Source: a virus
Direction: 5' to 3' (one strand)
IMG/VR virus record: IMGVR_UViG_3300005533_000002
Location: 1 to 64,000 of that record
Length of the DNA: 64,000 bases
The position numbers and the translations under genes are program-made. Numbering within the stretch: position 1 is the stretch's first letter; the number at the start of each line of letters is the position of its first letter. Positions 32,207-40,808 of this stretch are shown one piece after another. The notes under the pieces are model-generated. The model saw only the letters and a list, made by a program, of their open reading frames with translations. It made no database searches and was not told the DNA's origin.

Positions 32207-32876
32207 GCGTGAGTTCTTCTCCAGGGTTTCGCGACTGGCCTCTCCCGATTTGTAATCTCTTGAACTCGGTGTCGCCCACCATACTACTGCCGTTTCCAGG
32301 GACAAGTCGTGATGATTCTTGTGCCGCTCCCGTATTGCTACTCTGCCACCATTGGGCACCTTGCAAGTGGGCCAAAATAAAGACTCTCTTGCGGATATGC
32401 GGGGCGCCGATCTGGGCAGCCGAGAAAGTTTCCCAGCAAGCATCATACCCGAGCGCGGCCAGCGACCCGCAAACGGAGTCGATTCCTCGAACAAGGAGGG
32501 CGTCAACGTTTTCCACGAAGACGTAAGATGGTCGAACTTCGCCAACGATTCGAGCCATTTCGTACCAGAGACCGCTTCGCTCGCCACGGATGCCGGCCAT
32601 CTTGCCGGCGTTGCTGATGTCCTGGCACGGGAAGCCGCCAACGACGCAATCCACAACTCCGCGCCACGGTTTGCCGTCGAAGGTTCGGATATCTGACCAA
32701 ATAGGGAACGGAGCCAAGCAGCCTTCTTGCATGCGTTGTACCAGTAAGGCGCAGGCATAAGCCTCCCTCTCCACGCCGCAGACGACGCGAGAGTTTGTAA
32801 CGGCCAACTCGACTCCAAAGTCAAGTCCGTAGCAGCCGCTGAAGAGGGACAGCACGTTAAAGGCATGTGAATCCAC
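32184..32876 (-). CDS. C5 cytosine methyltransferase, N-terminal part
   Basis: 231 codons. Motif I LFSGCYGLDFGVEL, catalytic loop FPCQDIS (motif IV), FVENVDAL (motif VI, ENV) and QIGAPHIRKRVFILAH (motif VIII, QRR-like). The frame ends at TAA soon after the run of seven C at 32201-32207. Loss of one C restores a protein of about 485 residues with the C-terminal part. It methylates cytosine in host or phage DNA, probably as an anti-restriction enzyme. Confidence 0.85.
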   Translation of the reverse strand: MDSHAFNVLSLFSGCYGLDFGVELAVTNSRVVCGVEREAYACALLVQRMQEGCLAPFPIWSDIRTFDGKPWRGVVDCVVGGFPCQDISNAGKMAGIRGERSGLWYEMARIVGEVRPSYVFVENVDALLVRGIDSVCGSLAALGYDACWETFSAAQIGAPHIRKRVFILAHLQGAQWWQSSNTGAAQESSRLVPGNGSSMVGDTEFKRLQIGRGQSRNPGEELTPPLANNV

Positions 32877-32900
32877 ATTACTCCGCTCGCTCGTTAAAAA

Positions 32901-33797
32901 TCACGTTGTTGCAGTAATATCGAACATCACTAACTTACCCTGTTCCGCACAGCGCCTCGTTGCCAGATCGATCTGTGACTGCCTGATATCGATGCCGATT
33001 CCGTTTCGTCCCAGCCTGTCTGCCACAGCAACCGTAGTGCCGCTACCCGAGAACGGGTCGAGAACTGTCCCGCCCGGCGGACAGAAGCTTTTGATGAAAA
33101 ACTCAACCAGCTTCTCGGGGAATGGGGCTTCATTCTGCGAGGCATACTCATCTCCGCCCATGAGGCCGCATCCAACTGGTACGCTAATGATGTTGCCGGG
33201 GTTAGAAATATGGGGATGGATGTATCCATTTGAATCCAGCTTTAATTTTCCTTCTTTACCCCTGCTTCCGCAAGTTGTTGTTTTGTTGCCGATTCTTCGC
33301 CCATCTGGCAAGCGGTGGCTAGCCGCGCCGCCGCTCTGGTATTTCGGCTCATGGCCACATGCCGTGTTGTCCGAGTACGGCAGCTTTCCTTTTCGGGTAA
33401 CGCAGATGATAAATTCGTAATCGTTACGCAGCCAATCCGGGCCGCCAGAGCCTGGTATGCCAACGCGACGGAATATCGGTGGCTTGCGCAGATTGAAGCC
33501 GGCTCCGTGCAAGTCAGCCATCAGTAGGGCTGGCGTGGCGGACCAGCGGAACTTAGTCGTCTTCCCCTCGATGACGCACGCGATCAGACCCCGACAGACG
33601 CGCGCGCATTCGCCAAACACTTTCATCATCCAGGCAACGTATTCCTCGCCGCGCAGATTGAATCCGATCCCGTATGTCCGAGCGTCCTCGTAAGGCGGAG
33701 AAAACATACACAGGTCTACCGAGTCGGCCGGCATCGTCCTTATGACTTCAAGGCAGTCGCCACAGTGGAAGTTCCAGGACACAGGCAGTTCCCCCAT
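32901..33797 (-). CDS. DNA methyltransferase, N4-cytosine/N6-adenine type
   Basis: 298 residues from ATG 33797; an in-frame GTG at 33803 is an alternative. Catalytic motif FSPPYEDARTYG (SPPY, typical of N4-C enzymes) near residue 34, and the SAM motif DPFSGSGTTVAVADRLGRNG near the end, so the order is beta class. A 24-bp palindrome covers its leader. With the C5 enzyme it forms a second modification activity. No nuclease partner nearby, so probably orphan. Confidence 0.85.
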   Translation of the reverse strand: MGELPVSWNFHCGDCLEVIRTMPADSVDLCMFSPPYEDARTYGIGFNLRGEEYVAWMMKVFGECARVCRGLIACVIEGKTTKFRWSATPALLMADLHGAGFNLRKPPIFRRVGIPGSGGPDWLRNDYEFIICVTRKGKLPYSDNTACGHEPKYQSGGAASHRLPDGRRIGNKTTTCGSRGKEGKLKLDSNGYIHPHISNPGNIISVPVGCGLMGGDEYASQNEAPFPEKLVEFFIKSFCPPGGTVLDPFSGSGTTVAVADRLGRNGIGIDIRQSQIDLATRRCAEQGKLVMFDITATT

Positions 33798-33803
33798 GTT
33801 CAC

Positions 33804-33827
33804 AGTTACTCAAAACTTTGAGCAGCT
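33804..33827. promoter_or_regulatory. 24-bp palindrome, copy d
   Basis: AGTTACTCAA-AACT-TTGAGCAGCT read on the plus strand, only 7 bases upstream of the methyltransferase ATG, where bound protein could block transcription or initiation. Confidence 0.75.
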
Positions 33828-33831
33828 CACC

Positions 33832-34077
33832 CTAATCGAACGGCTCTGATCCACGGCAGCCACGTCCCACGCGCACCATGCTTTTTGTCATCCGGCTAAA
33901 CGGCGTGTTTGAGAACTGGCATTCTTCGGCGGCACACTCTGTGCAGCGACGGCGCATGCTGCCTTGCCTGACGCCAGCAACGGAATGGCCGCACGAGAGC
34001 AAGTACAGCTGCAAGCCCTTGGGCAGATTCTGTAGGACGCGAACGACAGTGCGGAATGGATGCAGTTTCCTGGACAT
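33832..34077 (-). CDS. Small Cys/His protein
   Basis: 81 residues from ATG 34077. LLSCGHSVAGVRQGSMRRRC and CTECAAEEC could bind zinc; the rest is basic. Promoter-like sequence lies about 70 bases upstream. An in-frame ATG at 34113 is possible. Family unknown. Confidence 0.6.
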   Translation of the reverse strand: MSRKLHPFRTVVRVLQNLPKGLQLYLLSCGHSVAGVRQGSMRRRCTECAAEECQFSNTPFSRMTKSMVRVGRGCRGSEPFD

Positions 34078-34141
34078 TGAGTGTCTTCGCTTTGAAAGTG
34101 GTTTGATTGTCATCGCCTGATTTTGAACCGCCCGTACCGTA

Positions 34142-34169
34142 ATTATAGCAAACCTGTCTTCCAAGTCTA
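34142..34169 (-). promoter_or_regulatory. Minus-strand promoter
   Basis: On the minus strand TAGACT, 16-base spacer, then an extended -10 (TGC-TATAAT). It lies at the 3' end of the nuclease gene and would feed the small Cys/His protein and the methyltransferases. Confidence 0.6.
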
Positions 34170-34508
34170 TGATGCGGACCCAGTAGATTTGCAAAATGCT
34201 GACCCGAGTAGAGCCAGTGCCTCGCCAGAGCGAATCATGTCTGCGGTGGCACGAATGACGACCCAACCACAGATAGCAGCCTCGCTGTACTTCTGGCAAT
34301 CGTTGGCGTAACCCTTGCCGCGAACGTGGCGCCCACCGGTCCAGGTTGCGCCCTCACGCTCAAAGGCAATCCGCTGCTCAGGCCATGCAAAATCAAAGCG
34401 CCACTTACGCTTGCCGCTAAGACCTGTAAACAGATACTCAGCATGCGGCTCGGGAATGCCACATGCCGCAAATATAACCGCCAGTTTACAGCTCGCCGTT
34501 TTCGCCAT
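34167..34508 (-). CDS. PD-(D/E)xK nuclease, Holliday-junction-like
   Basis: 113 residues. KWRFDFAWPEQRIAFEREGA gives the D-x(n)-E-x-E core; then TWTGGRHVRGKGYANDCQKY and GWVVIRATADM follow, a set seen in phage recombination nucleases. It overlaps the helicase gene by 23 bases, so they are likely made together. A role in resolving or trimming branched DNA is inferred. Confidence 0.78.
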   Translation of the reverse strand: MAKTASCKLAVIFAACGIPEPHAEYLFTGLSGKRKWRFDFAWPEQRIAFEREGATWTGGRHVRGKGYANDCQKYSEAAICGWVVIRATADMIRSGEALALLGSAFCKSTGSAS

Positions 34509-36024
34509 GTGATACTACTTTCTTGATTTTGCCGATTTGTGTCCCAGCCTGTTTCTTGGTCATTCCCTCGACCCATGTCCCGTGCATCCTTAGGAAGAAC
34601 TCTTGCTTGCTGGTGGCCGGCGCCGGAAATGTCTGTTCGTAGGCAATGGCCTGGTCTAATAGATACGCTGCTTCGCCCTTGGTGGGGTAGCGAGCTATCT
34701 TTAGTCCGAAGCCGGCCAGTGCCTGTAGCTGCTTCTCGCTGGCGTCGTCATTGTGCCAATTGCGGGTTGCTCGATATCCATCCAGGGAAGGCAACTCGGG
34801 CCACGGACACACGCTTTTGAGTCGCCATTTCACAATGCCGTTGCAACTCTCTTCCCAAACTCTTTCTTGCCGTTCCTTTTCCTCGCGCTCTTCCTGGGCC
34901 AGTACTTCTGTAATACTGATACCTTCCGCGCTCTTTCTCTTGGCCCCAAGAAGAGAAGTAACGGTAATCAGTTTGTGCCGCTTGCAGTTGTCCGTGATGT
35001 CCAGAATCAAGCAATCGCGCTTCTCGTGATTGTGTTTGGGCCGGCGTAGACCCCTGCCGATGCACTGCGTGTAAAAAGCTCGGCTCTCGGTCGGACGGGC
35101 CATGATAATGCACGAGCAATCGGGGTCGTCAAAGCCCTCGGTAAGTATCTCGCAATTGACTAGCACCTGTACTCGGCCAGCAGCGAACCGATGGAGCCAG
35201 TCACGTCTTTCCTCGAGAGCCATCCTGCCGCTCACGCACGCAGAGGCGAAGCCGGCCTCAGAGAATTCGAGAGCCAGATTGTGCGCGTGGGACAGATTCA
35301 CCGCAAACACGATAGCCCTTCTGCTGCCGCCACGCTTCCGGAACGCCTGGACAATGGCTCGATTTCGCGCATGCGTGTTGACCGCTTCAGCAAGCTCGCC
35401 TTCGGCGAAATCGCCCATCCTGGTGGAAACGGTATCCAAGTCGGTTTCCGTCTCAATCTGATACTGGACGATATCCACTAGGTGCTTTTCGCGAATAGCC
35501 TGGATGAGCGGATAGACGTAGACAGGTTCATTCCCGAACCACTTGGCTAAGCCTTTCCCATCTAGACGTTCCGGGGTCGCCGTCACACCGAGCTTGTAGC
35601 CGGCATCGAAGTAAGCGAACGCCCGGTCAAACGTCGGCGCTGGCACATGATGGCATTCGTCAATTATCAATACTCCGAAACGGTCTTTCGGAATCCGTTC
35701 CAATCGTTTAAGCCCGAGGCTCTGTATGGAAGCAACCACTACATCCCCATAATCTTCGTGCCGGTCTGCCTTGATGATTCCGGTAGTTGCCGTTGGCCAC
35801 AGCTCGCATACCGTCCTGATGGTCTGATGGATCAGCTCATCGCGATGCACCATGACCAAGGTCGGCAGCCCGAGCAGACGAGCCAGCTCGGCGAACACAA
35901 ACGTCTTGCCGCAGCCGGTGGGCAGAACGATGAGACCACGCCGTTTCTTATCCAGGATAGCCTCAAGAGCCCTCTCGATTGCCTGGCGTTGGTACGACCT
36001 CAACAGGGGGTTGAGTGCGGCCAT
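34486..36024 (-). CDS. SF2 DEAD/DEAH-box helicase
   Basis: About 512 residues from ATG 36024 (the frame extends to 36234 over the previous gene). Motif I PTGCGKT, motif II DECHH, motif III VTATPERLDG, motif VI QCIGRGLRRPKH. Q-motif-like start LRSYQRQAIERALE. Architecture resembles SSL2/UvsW-type phage helicases. A C-terminal extra region contains LAGFGLKIARYPTKGEAAYL. It overlaps the nuclease gene; both belong to replication/recombination. Confidence 0.88.
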   Translation of the reverse strand: MAALNPLLRSYQRQAIERALEAILDKKRRGLIVLPTGCGKTFVFAELARLLGLPTLVMVHRDELIHQTIRTVCELWPTATTGIIKADRHEDYGDVVVASIQSLGLKRLERIPKDRFGVLIIDECHHVPAPTFDRAFAYFDAGYKLGVTATPERLDGKGLAKWFGNEPVYVYPLIQAIREKHLVDIVQYQIETETDLDTVSTRMGDFAEGELAEAVNTHARNRAIVQAFRKRGGSRRAIVFAVNLSHAHNLALEFSEAGFASACVSGRMALEERRDWLHRFAAGRVQVLVNCEILTEGFDDPDCSCIIMARPTESRAFYTQCIGRGLRRPKHNHEKRDCLILDITDNCKRHKLITVTSLLGAKRKSAEGISITEVLAQEEREEKERQERVWEESCNGIVKWRLKSVCPWPELPSLDGYRATRNWHNDDASEKQLQALAGFGLKIARYPTKGEAAYLLDQAIAYEQTFPAPATSKQEFFLRMHGTWVEGMTKKQAGTQIGKIKKVVSHGENGEL

Positions 36025-36514
36025 CCGCCATCTGGATGGTTCCGTTGACGACATAGGCAATCGGCGGCAACTCTCCTTCGTATCGAAGAGAGTGTTCTGT
36101 TTTGAGTAGTTGTTTGTAGAGAGATTCCCACTCATCATAACTCTCGCATTTAACAGACGCAAGGTTAGACAACTCTTTTTTTGCTTGCGGGCTCCACGCG
36201 GTCGCCTGCCGTCTGTATACCGAATCCATCTCAAGGCGCCACTCCTGTTGCCAGTCGATAGGATATTCCGGCTTGGGCTGGGGCCGAAGTAGGGCCATGA
36301 GATTGAATTTGTGTTTCTTGATCTTGGCCCGCAAATCGTCAGAAAGGCCCCCAGGAGACACTTTCACCTGTTCCCCGTCCAAAATGGCTTGGAAGCCGTT
36401 TCGGTGCAATTCCATCAGAACCGTGAGGGCTGTTTCGCCATTCTCTGCTCGGAGCCTGGAAAGGATGTCCGCTGCTCGGGAACGAAGGATGGTGGACCAG
36501 TCATTTTGAGGCAT
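35963..36514 (-). CDS. TubC-N-like docking-domain protein
   Basis: 183 residues. The first about 75 residues (ALTVLMELHRNGFQAILDGE, then LSDDLRAKIKKHKFNLMALL) resemble the TubC N-terminal docking fold often attached to primases and plasmid replication proteins. The remainder is charged and helical. It lies between the iteron region and the helicase, so it may help assemble the replication complex. Overlaps the helicase start by 62 bases. Confidence 0.7.
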   Translation of the reverse strand: MPQNDWSTILRSRAADILSRLRAENGETALTVLMELHRNGFQAILDGEQVKVSPGGLSDDLRAKIKKHKFNLMALLRPQPKPEYPIDWQQEWRLEMDSVYRRQATAWSPQAKKELSNLASVKCESYDEWESLYKQLLKTEHSLRYEGELPPIAYVVNGTIQMADGRTQPPVEVVPTPGNREGS

Positions 36515-36537
36515 TGCGGTTCTTTCCTATGATTGTT

Positions 36538-36809
36538 TGTCGCACTTGTCGCAACTCGTCGCAACTTTTTTGCGACACATTTAACCCGTTATTTTTCAAT
36601 GGTTTAGATTCGTTTTCCTGTACCTTGTCGCAGTGTCGCAAGGGTTGACTCCCCAAATCTCAGTTTTCACTTTTGTGTGAAAACATGCTCTTTTTTATCC
36701 TTCTTAGTTGCGACATGCGACAAACAGACACAAAAACATCTAAGTGATTGTTATAAGAGACGTTACGACTCAAGAACGTTGCGACAAATCTTTGCGACAA
36801 GTTGCGACA
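36538..36809. repeat. Iteron cluster TGTCGCA/TGCGACA, origin candidate
   Basis: Ten exact copies and one near copy of a 7-bp word: TGTCGCA at 36538, 36547, 36626, 36634; CGTCGCA at 36557; TGCGACA at 36571, 36709, 36716, 36780, 36793, 36803. An AT-rich block and a hairpin (GTTTTCAC with GTGAAAAC, 36663-36684) lie between. The last three copies are within the end of the primase gene. Typical of a replication origin or replicase operator. Confidence 0.7.
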
Positions 36810-39052
36810 GCCTTCGCCAATGCAAATTCGCCTGTTTCTTGTACGCTGCCAATCCCTCGGTCTTCCAAATCCTTGATGATGCTCTTGGCATGACTGGCCT
36901 TTTTGGCGAAGTGGGCGCGCTGAAGGTCCCTGGGTTTGCATTTACCTTGTCCTTTTTCTTTAATCCACTCGATGATTTCTTGCATCCGCTTATCACCCTC
37001 ATCCGCCTTCATGGATTGGTACGTCCGCCTACAGTGTGCTTTGAAGTAGTCTATAGCCAGCCAGGCCCCCATTGCTGCACCCACACCCACATACCGAGCG
37101 TCACAGCCCTCGGTGACATGAGCAAGGAAATGCAGCACCAGGGCTATTCGGTAGTAGTAAGCTTTCATCTTCGCCCACGGTCCGACCATGTTCAGCGGGA
37201 AGTCTTTCGCGTTACGCTCTCTCGCATGTTCGGCGAACCATAGTTCTGATATCTTCTGGCCCTCTGGGTCGAAGTACACAGTGGTCGGAATTTCGGTGCC
37301 GTTGCGACCGATTTCCGGTTCTAGCTGATACAGGCGATTGACGGCATCCCGCCAACTTTCTTCAGCGTCTTCCGAGAGCGGCTCGCCAATCCTTTCCGGC
37401 CATCTCTTGGATGCCGGATAACTGAAGAGGATACGGTGAATGAACCCATCCTCTCTAGCTCTTTCATCACAGAGCATGCCGATCATGTCGGGCTGGATGT
37501 TGCCAAATACGGTTACAAATGGCCGATGGACAATCACCGGACCACTTTCGCCCTGGTTCTTCCTATCCACCTTCGCTTGGCCGCCGCTCCAGCAGCTCAA
37601 CCAGAATTGCCGGTCATTACCCTTGCCGCCGGCCTTGTACTGATTCATCGAACTGACCCAGCTCGTCACTTCGTCCTTCATCATGGCGAAGCCGCGTGGT
37701 GTTTCCTGAAGCATGCAAGCCATCGCTTCGGTGGTCGCATCGCTCGTGTAGACGTGCGGGTAACGCGGCTTGCTTGGGCGCTGCCGGACTATAACTTTCG
37801 AACCCGGCTTTCGCGACATTTGGCGCTCGGCCTCGTAGTGAGCCAATTCATCTTCGTATTGCTGCTTCCTGAACTCGAAATCCCTGGACAGAATCTCTTG
37901 CCGTTCGTACAGAGGTTCGCACACTATGTCGAGCGCCGGGCTTTTTGCTTCGCCGGGGTCCGCCACGAGGGCAAGATACAGCCGTGCGCATTCCCGCCAT
38001 TTCCGGGAAACGTAAATCGCCCTGGACGTGCCAATAGCGGTTGCTGCCACGCCCAGCACAAACAGGGCCGGGAAATCCATCGGACAAGACAGCGATTGCG
38101 AAACTTCGCGCACAAAACGCTGAATAACCGGCGGGAAGATTTCTATTGGCCAATCCGGCACTGGAATCTTGGGAAGCGGCTCAATCGGAACGCCATCGTC
38201 TATGGGTTCGGGTTGGTAGCGGCCGACGCTACGCGCAATCCGCTCAATATCCGCCAATGATAGCGGCGGGTCGCACACCGCCTCATTCATCGCGGCAATG
38301 GCTCTGGCAATCATTGCCGCCGAAGCGCCGTGCCGGCGCATCAAGCCGGCTTGCCGGGTTAGGAAATCGTCGCGCCCACCCTCGGCAATTCTTTGCAGCT
38401 CGCCGAAGACTGGTGCGGCACTTTGTGATTGACTGTCTGGTGTTAATTCTCGCAGTAACCAAGCTGGGGCTGGCGCGGTCTTGGTTTCTTGCGGACTGCG
38501 TCCTGGCTTCCATTCGTACCGGCGTCCGCTTGCGTGCCGCGATGGCGGCAGGACTGTTTGGGCGCCTGTCGCCTGAATACGGACCTCGGACCCTTTGCCC
38601 TGTTGCTCGCTGGTTGTGCGGCAACGGAAACCCGGCGGAATGGCGTACAGCAGCCCGCGCCCGCCGACCTCGCGACCACTGCTAAACTCTAAGGTGCCTG
38701 GCAAATCGCCTTCACTCATTCTCTGTAGAGCGATTTCACCTGCTTCGCCCTCTATGTCGATGCGCACCAGTCCGCTCACTGCGCCCAGAGCGATACCAAC
38801 GTTGGCGTTTGGGTTCTGGTGCCAGCGGTCACGTAGTTCCTCTTCCGTGGGCAAGCGTTCCTGAAATTCCTTCCAAAGCCCGAGCGGCCTTTTGCCGGGA
38901 CTGGAACAGGTTTTGCCATGATCGCGCCCGACGCCAACATGGTCCGGCGGACAGATGGCCAGCGGCGACCAGCCAAGCGAAAGGTAAAAAAGGGCCGCCT
39001 CCAAGCAATCGTTTCCGTCTTGGAGACGGCCCCCTACTCCTGCATCCGTCAT
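36770..39052 (-). CDS. Primase-polymerase plus DUF3987 helicase-like replicase
   Basis: 760 residues. The N-terminal 210 residues form a bifunctional primase/polymerase: GWSPLAICPPDHVGVG, a PGKRPLGLWKEFQ segment, NVGIALGAVSGLVRIDIEGE (acidic metal residues) and GAQTVLPPSRHASG. A linker helix follows, then DUF3987 (LFVLGVAATAIGTSRAIYVS, ALVADPGEAKSPALDIV with a Walker-A-like turn, TVFGNIQPDMI). The last residues are overlaid by iterons. Likely the main replication initiator. Confidence 0.85.
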   Translation of the reverse strand: MTDAGVGGRLQDGNDCLEAALFYLSLGWSPLAICPPDHVGVGRDHGKTCSSPGKRPLGLWKEFQERLPTEEELRDRWHQNPNANVGIALGAVSGLVRIDIEGEAGEIALQRMSEGDLPGTLEFSSGREVGGRGLLYAIPPGFRCRTTSEQQGKGSEVRIQATGAQTVLPPSRHASGRRYEWKPGRSPQETKTAPAPAWLLRELTPDSQSQSAAPVFGELQRIAEGGRDDFLTRQAGLMRRHGASAAMIARAIAAMNEAVCDPPLSLADIERIARSVGRYQPEPIDDGVPIEPLPKIPVPDWPIEIFPPVIQRFVREVSQSLSCPMDFPALFVLGVAATAIGTSRAIYVSRKWRECARLYLALVADPGEAKSPALDIVCEPLYERQEILSRDFEFRKQQYEDELAHYEAERQMSRKPGSKVIVRQRPSKPRYPHVYTSDATTEAMACMLQETPRGFAMMKDEVTSWVSSMNQYKAGGKGNDRQFWLSCWSGGQAKVDRKNQGESGPVIVHRPFVTVFGNIQPDMIGMLCDERAREDGFIHRILFSYPASKRWPERIGEPLSEDAEESWRDAVNRLYQLEPEIGRNGTEIPTTVYFDPEGQKISELWFAEHARERNAKDFPLNMVGPWAKMKAYYYRIALVLHFLAHVTEGCDARYVGVGAAMGAWLAIDYFKAHCRRTYQSMKADEGDKRMQEIIEWIKEKGQGKCKPRDLQRAHFAKKASHAKSIIKDLEDRGIGSVQETGEFALAKAVATCRKDLSQRS

Positions 39053-39090
39053 TGGTGGGGAGTCCTATTTTGCGTTGTAACGTTGGCCGG

Positions 39091-39624
39091 CTAGAAGACT
39101 TCTTCGGCGGGACCGTTGGGGCAACTGGCGCCGTAGTTCGCCTTTGGCTGGCTCTTCGCGCCCGCTGCTTCCTTGGCCGCTTTGAGCTTATCGGCGAACA
39201 GGGCGTTCAGGCGTGAAATGTTGTCCTGCCCAAGCTTGGCGCCCGCCGGCCCCCCGCCCCAGTACAGGTCCCATCGTTCCTTGTCTTCGCCCTTGTACTC
39301 TTCGTGTTTGCAGGTGACGGTGATTTGCTTTCCGGCAAACACAAACGCTTGCGGATGGTTCGGGTCCAGGTATTCGAAGCCTTCCCGGTCGTACCCCAGA
39401 TTTTGCAAATCCCGCAAAACGAAATCGATGGTTTCCGGCGTGATGTACCGGTACAAGGTGCGTTCGAACGCGGGGCACTTGATTGGCTTGCCGTCGCCGC
39501 CGATCTCGTTGAGAAGTGTAAAGGTGAAGAACACGAATGGGGTCTTCTTTTCTTTGGACTCGCCTAGGCCCGAGCTGACGATTTTGGCGAGATACTTTCC
39601 CTCAGATACCACTGCACGCGGCAT
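39091..39624 (-). CDS. ssDNA-binding-like replication protein
   Basis: 177 residues. KYLAKIVSSGLGESKEKKTP, VFFTFTLLNE and a beta-rich core followed by an Ala/Lys tail ending EEVF are reminiscent of phage proteins paired with Sak4-type ATPases. The acidic C-terminal tail fits an SSB-like protein. Family call is tentative; context (recombination ATPase upstream, primase downstream) supports it. Confidence 0.65.
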   Translation of the reverse strand: MPRAVVSEGKYLAKIVSSGLGESKEKKTPFVFFTFTLLNEIGGDGKPIKCPAFERTLYRYITPETIDFVLRDLQNLGYDREGFEYLDPNHPQAFVFAGKQITVTCKHEEYKGEDKERWDLYWGGGPAGAKLGQDNISRLNALFADKLKAAKEAAGAKSQPKANYGASCPNGPAEEVF

Positions 39625-39639
39625 GATTCGTACCTTTCA

Positions 39640-40539
39640 TTAAAACGGTGGTTGATTTGGATCGACTTCGGCAACGGGTTCTTGACTGGTTGTCATGGGC
39701 AGCGTTGCGGGAGGATTCTCGGGCTCGGGCTGCGCCTGTCCGGCAGCCCTCGCGCCCTTGATGGCCGCCACAAAATTCGCCCAGCTTTCGTGCGGCTCCT
39801 TCCCCATGCTGATGCGCTCGGGCAATCCGTGCCTGTTCTTGGCGTCGAATGCGGCCGTCCTGGTCGTATACATCGTCCTGCCGCCGGCGCTCTTGCCCTT
39901 GGCCTTCAGCTCGCCCCGCCCCTTTTCTGCCAGCACGTCGAAATTGCCGAACAGGATGATGTCCGCCCACTTGGCCACATGGCCCCAAGTCTTCTCGTGC
40001 ATCTCGGCCGCGTAGCGGTCGTAATCATCTCCCAAAGGGTTTTTGAACGTCTTAATTTTGGAATGAGCCAGAAGAACGAGCATAACCTTTTGCTCTTGCC
40101 TCAGACGGCCGAGCTTTTCGAGCAGCTCGGGCCAAAACTCGTTGGCGGCGATGTCCGGTCCCTTGCCGTAGCTGATGAACTTCTCCCAATCGCCTTGGTA
40201 TTTTATACCGGCAATGTGCTCGAAGCACAAGCGCTCCGCTCCGTTGACCGTGTCGAGTACGACGGTTTTATTACCGCGCGGGTTCTGGATGAGGTAATCG
40301 ATGGACCGAAGCAAATCGGGCCAGTCCATAATCTCGTCGAAATGGTCCGTCGGTGGCACCAAGCCGTTGTCAATCAACGTCAACAGGCCGGTTTCGCCGC
40401 GAGTCATCAAGAAGATCGGCTTTGGAGCGAATGCCGCGTAACTGCTCTTCCCGATCCCCTCCACGCCATGCAGTACAATCCTGCTTGGCAATCCGCCGCC
40501 GCCCCGGCTAATCACCGGGGCCGAATGTCCGTTGAACAT
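39640..40539 (-). CDS. RecA-fold recombination ATPase (Sak4-like)
   Basis: 299 residues from ATG 40539 (GAGAGGG upstream; the frame goes to 40569). Walker A HGVEGIGKSS near residue 27, Walker B-like NKTVVLDTVNGAER, sensor region MLVLLAHSKIKTFKNP. C-terminus is Pro/Glu rich. This matches the Sak4 single-strand-annealing-associated ATPase group of phages. Likely promotes recombination-dependent replication with the neighbouring ssDNA-binding-like protein. Confidence 0.78.
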   Translation of the reverse strand: MFNGHSAPVISRGGGGLPSRIVLHGVEGIGKSSYAAFAPKPIFLMTRGETGLLTLIDNGLVPPTDHFDEIMDWPDLLRSIDYLIQNPRGNKTVVLDTVNGAERLCFEHIAGIKYQGDWEKFISYGKGPDIAANEFWPELLEKLGRLRQEQKVMLVLLAHSKIKTFKNPLGDDYDRYAAEMHEKTWGHVAKWADIILFGNFDVLAEKGRGELKAKGKSAGGRTMYTTRTAAFDAKNRHGLPERISMGKEPHESWANFVAAIKGARAAGQAQPEPENPPATLPMTTSQEPVAEVDPNQPPF

Positions 40540-40593
40540 GATTTTCCCTCTCACGGGTGATCCATCCATAACAACAACTCACAAAAACCACAG

Positions 40594-40673
40594 TAGGGCC
40601 GGCACGAATCGAACGTGCCTTCGCCGACTGGTGTACGGCCAGCCGACTTGTCGCGCGTAGCGCCAGCAGCCCC
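40594..40673 (-). tRNA. tRNA-like sequence, possible tRNA-Tyr(GTA)
   Basis: On the minus strand: acceptor GGGGCTG with CGGCCCT (two G-U), T-arm GCACG-TTCGATT-CGTGC, and anticodon stem GCTGG/CCAGT with loop CCGTACA (anticodon GTA). Weak points: C at position 33 instead of T, no GG in the D-loop, no encoded CCA. Probably a diverged or decaying tRNA. Confidence 0.5.
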
Positions 40674-40730
40674 AGATGGCCGCTACGTCTACCAGCGGTC
40701 GAGCCATTCAGTTTGTTGCGCCATTGGCGC

Positions 40731-40800
40731 CCATGCCTAACCATGCCTCACCATGCCTTGCCAGGCCGGGCCAGACCGTACCCCGCCAAGCCAAGATGGA
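40731..40800. repeat. Degenerate 10-bp tandem repeats
   Basis: Seven units in perfect 10-bp register: CCATGCCTAA, CCATGCCTCA, CCATGCCTTG, CCAGGCCGGG, CCAGACCGTA, CCCCGCCAAG, CCAAGATGGA, with decay left to right. Non-coding gap upstream of the tRNA-like sequence and the Sak4-like gene. The period is near one helical turn. Confidence 0.7.
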
Positions 40801-40808
40801 CATCGCCA

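Noticed and set aside
39652-40560. 300-codon plus-strand frame
   Set aside because: Exact antisense shadow of the Sak4-like ATPase with no supporting motif, unlike the intein case where nuclease motifs are present.
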